Assembly: GCA_945872805.1 (NCBI GenBank)
Contig: CAMCBE010000064.1
Location: 1-8,520 of the forward strand
Direction of reading: 5' to 3'
DNA from: Chitinophaga pinensis
GTDB lineage: Bacteria > Bacteroidota > Bacteroidia > Chitinophagales > Chitinophagaceae
DNA length: 8,520 nucleotides
A program made the position numbers and the translations under genes. Shown here in pieces: positions 7,292 to 8,520 of the stretch; position 1 is the stretch's first letter; the number at the start of each line of letters is the position of its first letter. Below the pieces are notes generated by a model that ran no database searches, had not been told where the DNA came from, and was given only the letters and a program-made list of their open reading frames with translations.

Positions 7292-7837
7292 ATGAAAATT
7301 CAAAAAGCCATTTTACCAGTTGTTTTGTTCCTTGTGTTAATTATTTCTTCATGTAAAAAAGACCCAGCTAATCCTAATGATGGAGAGCTAATTACCACTG
7401 TAAAAGTTGAATTTACAGAAAACGTTAGTGGTGTAAAGGAATCGTTTGAGTTTAGGGACCTTGATGGCGAGGGTGGTAATGCACCGAGTGAGTTTGATGA
7501 GATTAGCCTTTCGGCCAATAAATCCTACACGTGTGAGGTGTATTTGTTGAATGAAAGTGTAACTCCGGTCGATGACATCACTCTTGAAATAGAAGCTGAA
7601 GCAGACGATCATCAGTTTTATTATACTCCTTCATTTTCTACGTTAACTATTTCTGACTTGAACGAGGATTCAAATAATCTGTCCTTGGGAACTGAATCCA
7701 CGTGGACCACCGGAGCAGCTTCAAATGGGAACATTAATATAACGCTCAAGCATAAGCCTGGTGCCAAAGCTTCGGGTGATCCAATCAGCAAGGGTGATAC
7801 AGATATATCTATAGATTTCAAAGTAAAAATTCAATAA
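7292..7837 (+). CDS. Small acidic lipoprotein, partner of the TonB receptor; function unknown
   Basis: 181 residues. A hydrophobic leader ends in a lipobox (IISSC, Cys21), followed by KKDPAN, so it is lipidated. It could face the periplasm or the cell surface; the strict Bacteroidota surface-export signal is not obvious. The mature part is acidic and beta-rich: GELITTVKVEF (31-41), DLDGEGG (56-62, resembling a Ca-type DxDG loop), LLNESVTPVDDI (85-96), an acidic run ending DDHQFYY (105-111), and a C-terminal strand GDTDISIDFKVKI (168-180). From memory, proteins with the same block order (ELITTV, D-DG-GG, LLNE, HQFFY, TDI) recur in Bacteroidota, sometimes labelled type 1 periplasmic binding fold, beside TonB receptors. 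No function is established. Spacing of 11 bases places it in the receptor operon. A ligand-capture or delivery role is inferred. Confidence 0.82.
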   Translation: MKIQKAILPVVLFLVLIISSCKKDPANPNDGELITTVKVEFTENVSGVKESFEFRDLDGEGGNAPSEFDEISLSANKSYTCEVYLLNESVTPVDDITLEIEAEADDHQFYYTPSFSTLTISDLNEDSNNLSLGTESTWTTGAASNGNINITLKHKPGAKASGDPISKGDTDISIDFKVKIQ

Positions 7838-7849
7838 TTATTTCTTTGG

Positions 7850-7857
7850 TAGCTTTG
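7850..7857 (+). promoter_or_regulatory. Probable -7 promoter element for the DUF2721 gene
   Basis: TAGCTTTG is identical to the -7 element of the TonB-receptor promoter and lies 7 bases before the ATG at 7865. No TTG is present at the expected upstream position. It may be a weak internal promoter that adds to readthrough from the receptor operon. Confidence 0.5.
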
Positions 7858-7864
7858 TAGTACA

Positions 7865-8329
7865 ATGGAAATTTCAATTACCACCCCAGCATTACTTTTT
7901 CCTGCCATTAGTTTGTTGTTGTTGGCCTACACCAATAGGTTTTTAGCTATTACTAGTCTAGTGCGGAAGTTGTTTGATGATTACAATCGTGTCCAGAACA
8001 AAGCCAATCTCATCCTTCAGATAAAAAGCTTACGAAAGCGATTGAATTATATTCGAATGATGCAGGGGTGTGGTGTATTTAGTTTTTTACTCTGTGTGAT
8101 TTGTATGTACAGTATTTATAATGGATGGACAGAATCGGCGAATTTTTTATTTGCTGTTAGCTTATTATCCTTACTGATTTCATTGGTTTTTTCATTGATT
8201 GAAATCTTCCAAAGCACATCAGCACTTGAGGTGTTATTGAGTGAGGTGGAAGAATTGTCTGAGCAGAGTTTGCTAAAACGTGTTCTTCATTATAAGGATG
8301 AAGAGGAAGATCTTAAGCGTGAACTGTGA
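7865..8329 (+). CDS. DUF2721 family membrane protein
   Basis: 154 residues. It begins MEISITTPALLFPAISLLLL and continues AYTNRFLAITSLVRKL, the recognisable N-terminal block of DUF2721 proteins. There is one transmembrane segment at about 8-29, a basic amphipathic or coiled-coil stretch at about 33-65 (QIKSLRKRLNYIRMM), then two more transmembrane segments at about 69-87 and 92-115. The acidic, charged C-terminal tail ends KDEEEDLKREL and is probably cytoplasmic. The family has no established function, so none is given. It starts 27 bases after the lipoprotein stop on the same strand, so it could be read from the receptor operon, but it has its own -7-like element. It converges with the ABC transporter gene, with 7 bases between stops. 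Confidence 0.88.
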   Translation: MEISITTPALLFPAISLLLLAYTNRFLAITSLVRKLFDDYNRVQNKANLILQIKSLRKRLNYIRMMQGCGVFSFLLCVICMYSIYNGWTESANFLFAVSLLSLLISLVFSLIEIFQSTSALEVLLSEVEELSEQSLLKRVLHYKDEEEDLKREL

Positions 8330-8336
8330 TCTTAAA

Positions 8337-8520
8337 TCAAGACTTTTTTCGTTCACCTATTTGTTGTCTCCACATAGCGTAGTAAAGGCCTTTCTCGTCC
8401 AGCAATTGACTATGTGATCCTGTTTCAACTATTTCGCCATTTTCTAGAACGTATATTGTATCAGCATGCATGATGGTGGAAAGCCTATGCGCAATCAACA
8501 GGGTTATTTGTTCTCTTCTA
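8337..8520 (-). CDS. ABC transporter ATPase, C-terminal fragment (5' end outside window)
   Basis: The minus-strand frame is open from the right edge to a TGA at 8337-8339, giving 60 codons. They read [20 protein letters not shown], then [20 protein letters not shown], then [28 protein letters not shown] holds the switch histidine (H-loop) of the nucleotide-binding domain. The [15 protein letters not shown] block and the [10 protein letters not shown] tail are typical of the end of type I (ABCB/MsbA-like) exporters in which membrane and ATPase domains share one chain. Walker A, the signature motif and the transmembrane part are outside the window, so substrate and fused domains cannot be judged. 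The gene is convergent with the DUF2721 gene. Confidence 0.92.
   Translation of the reverse strand, partial: RREQITLLIAHRLSTIMHADTIYVLENGEIVETGSHSQLLDEKGLYYAMWRQQIGERKKS

Noticed and set aside
8309..8356. Possible terminator between the DUF2721 and ABC genes: repeated GATCTTAA, a TGAT/ATCA hairpin, GTGAAC/GTTCAC arms and a run of six T
   Set aside because: The TGAT/ATCA stem is only 4 bp, and the GTGAAC/GTTCAC pair encloses a 26-base loop that itself contains the T run. Most of this also lies within coding sequence.

Overview
The window looks like a chromosomal segment of a low-GC Bacteroidota bacterium. Four things support this: the promoter-like elements match TAnnTTTG, the start codons lack Shine-Dalgarno sequences, there is a TonB-dependent receptor with an N-terminal carboxypeptidase-regulatory-like domain, and the proteins read like those of the Sphingobacteriia/Chitinophagia side of the phylum. 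The lineage call comes from remembered family sequences, not from a search. I see no tRNA, rRNA, CRISPR array, insertion sequence or phage gene, and no gene-free stretch longer than about 120 bases.

Layout. (1) 2-1702, plus strand: the 3' part of dnaB (replicative helicase, cut by the left edge), then rsmE (16S rRNA U1498 methyltransferase) 24 bases later. (2) 1714-3550, minus strand: pyrD (quinone-linked dihydroorotate dehydrogenase), followed one base downstream by a TerC-family membrane protein. This pair converges on rsmE. (3) 3551-3667: a divergent promoter region. (4) 3668-4843, plus strand: a thiolase of the acetyl-CoA acyltransferase type. (5) 4841-7837, plus strand: a perfect 13-bp inverted repeat overlapping a Bacteroidota-type promoter, then a TonB-dependent outer-membrane receptor and, 11 bases downstream, a small acidic lipoprotein. 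(6) 7865-8329, plus strand: a DUF2721 membrane protein with its own -7-like element. (7) 8337-8520, minus strand: the C-terminal 60 codons of an ABC transporter ATPase, cut by the right edge.

Most of the window is housekeeping: replication, rRNA modification, pyrimidine synthesis and fatty-acid or acetyl-CoA metabolism. The part worth a closer look is 4841-7837. There a dyad operator-like site covers the -33 element of the promoter for a receptor-lipoprotein pair. I infer a ligand-regulated (possibly metal-regulated) outer-membrane uptake unit with an uncharacterised lipoprotein partner. The ligand cannot be read from the sequence.
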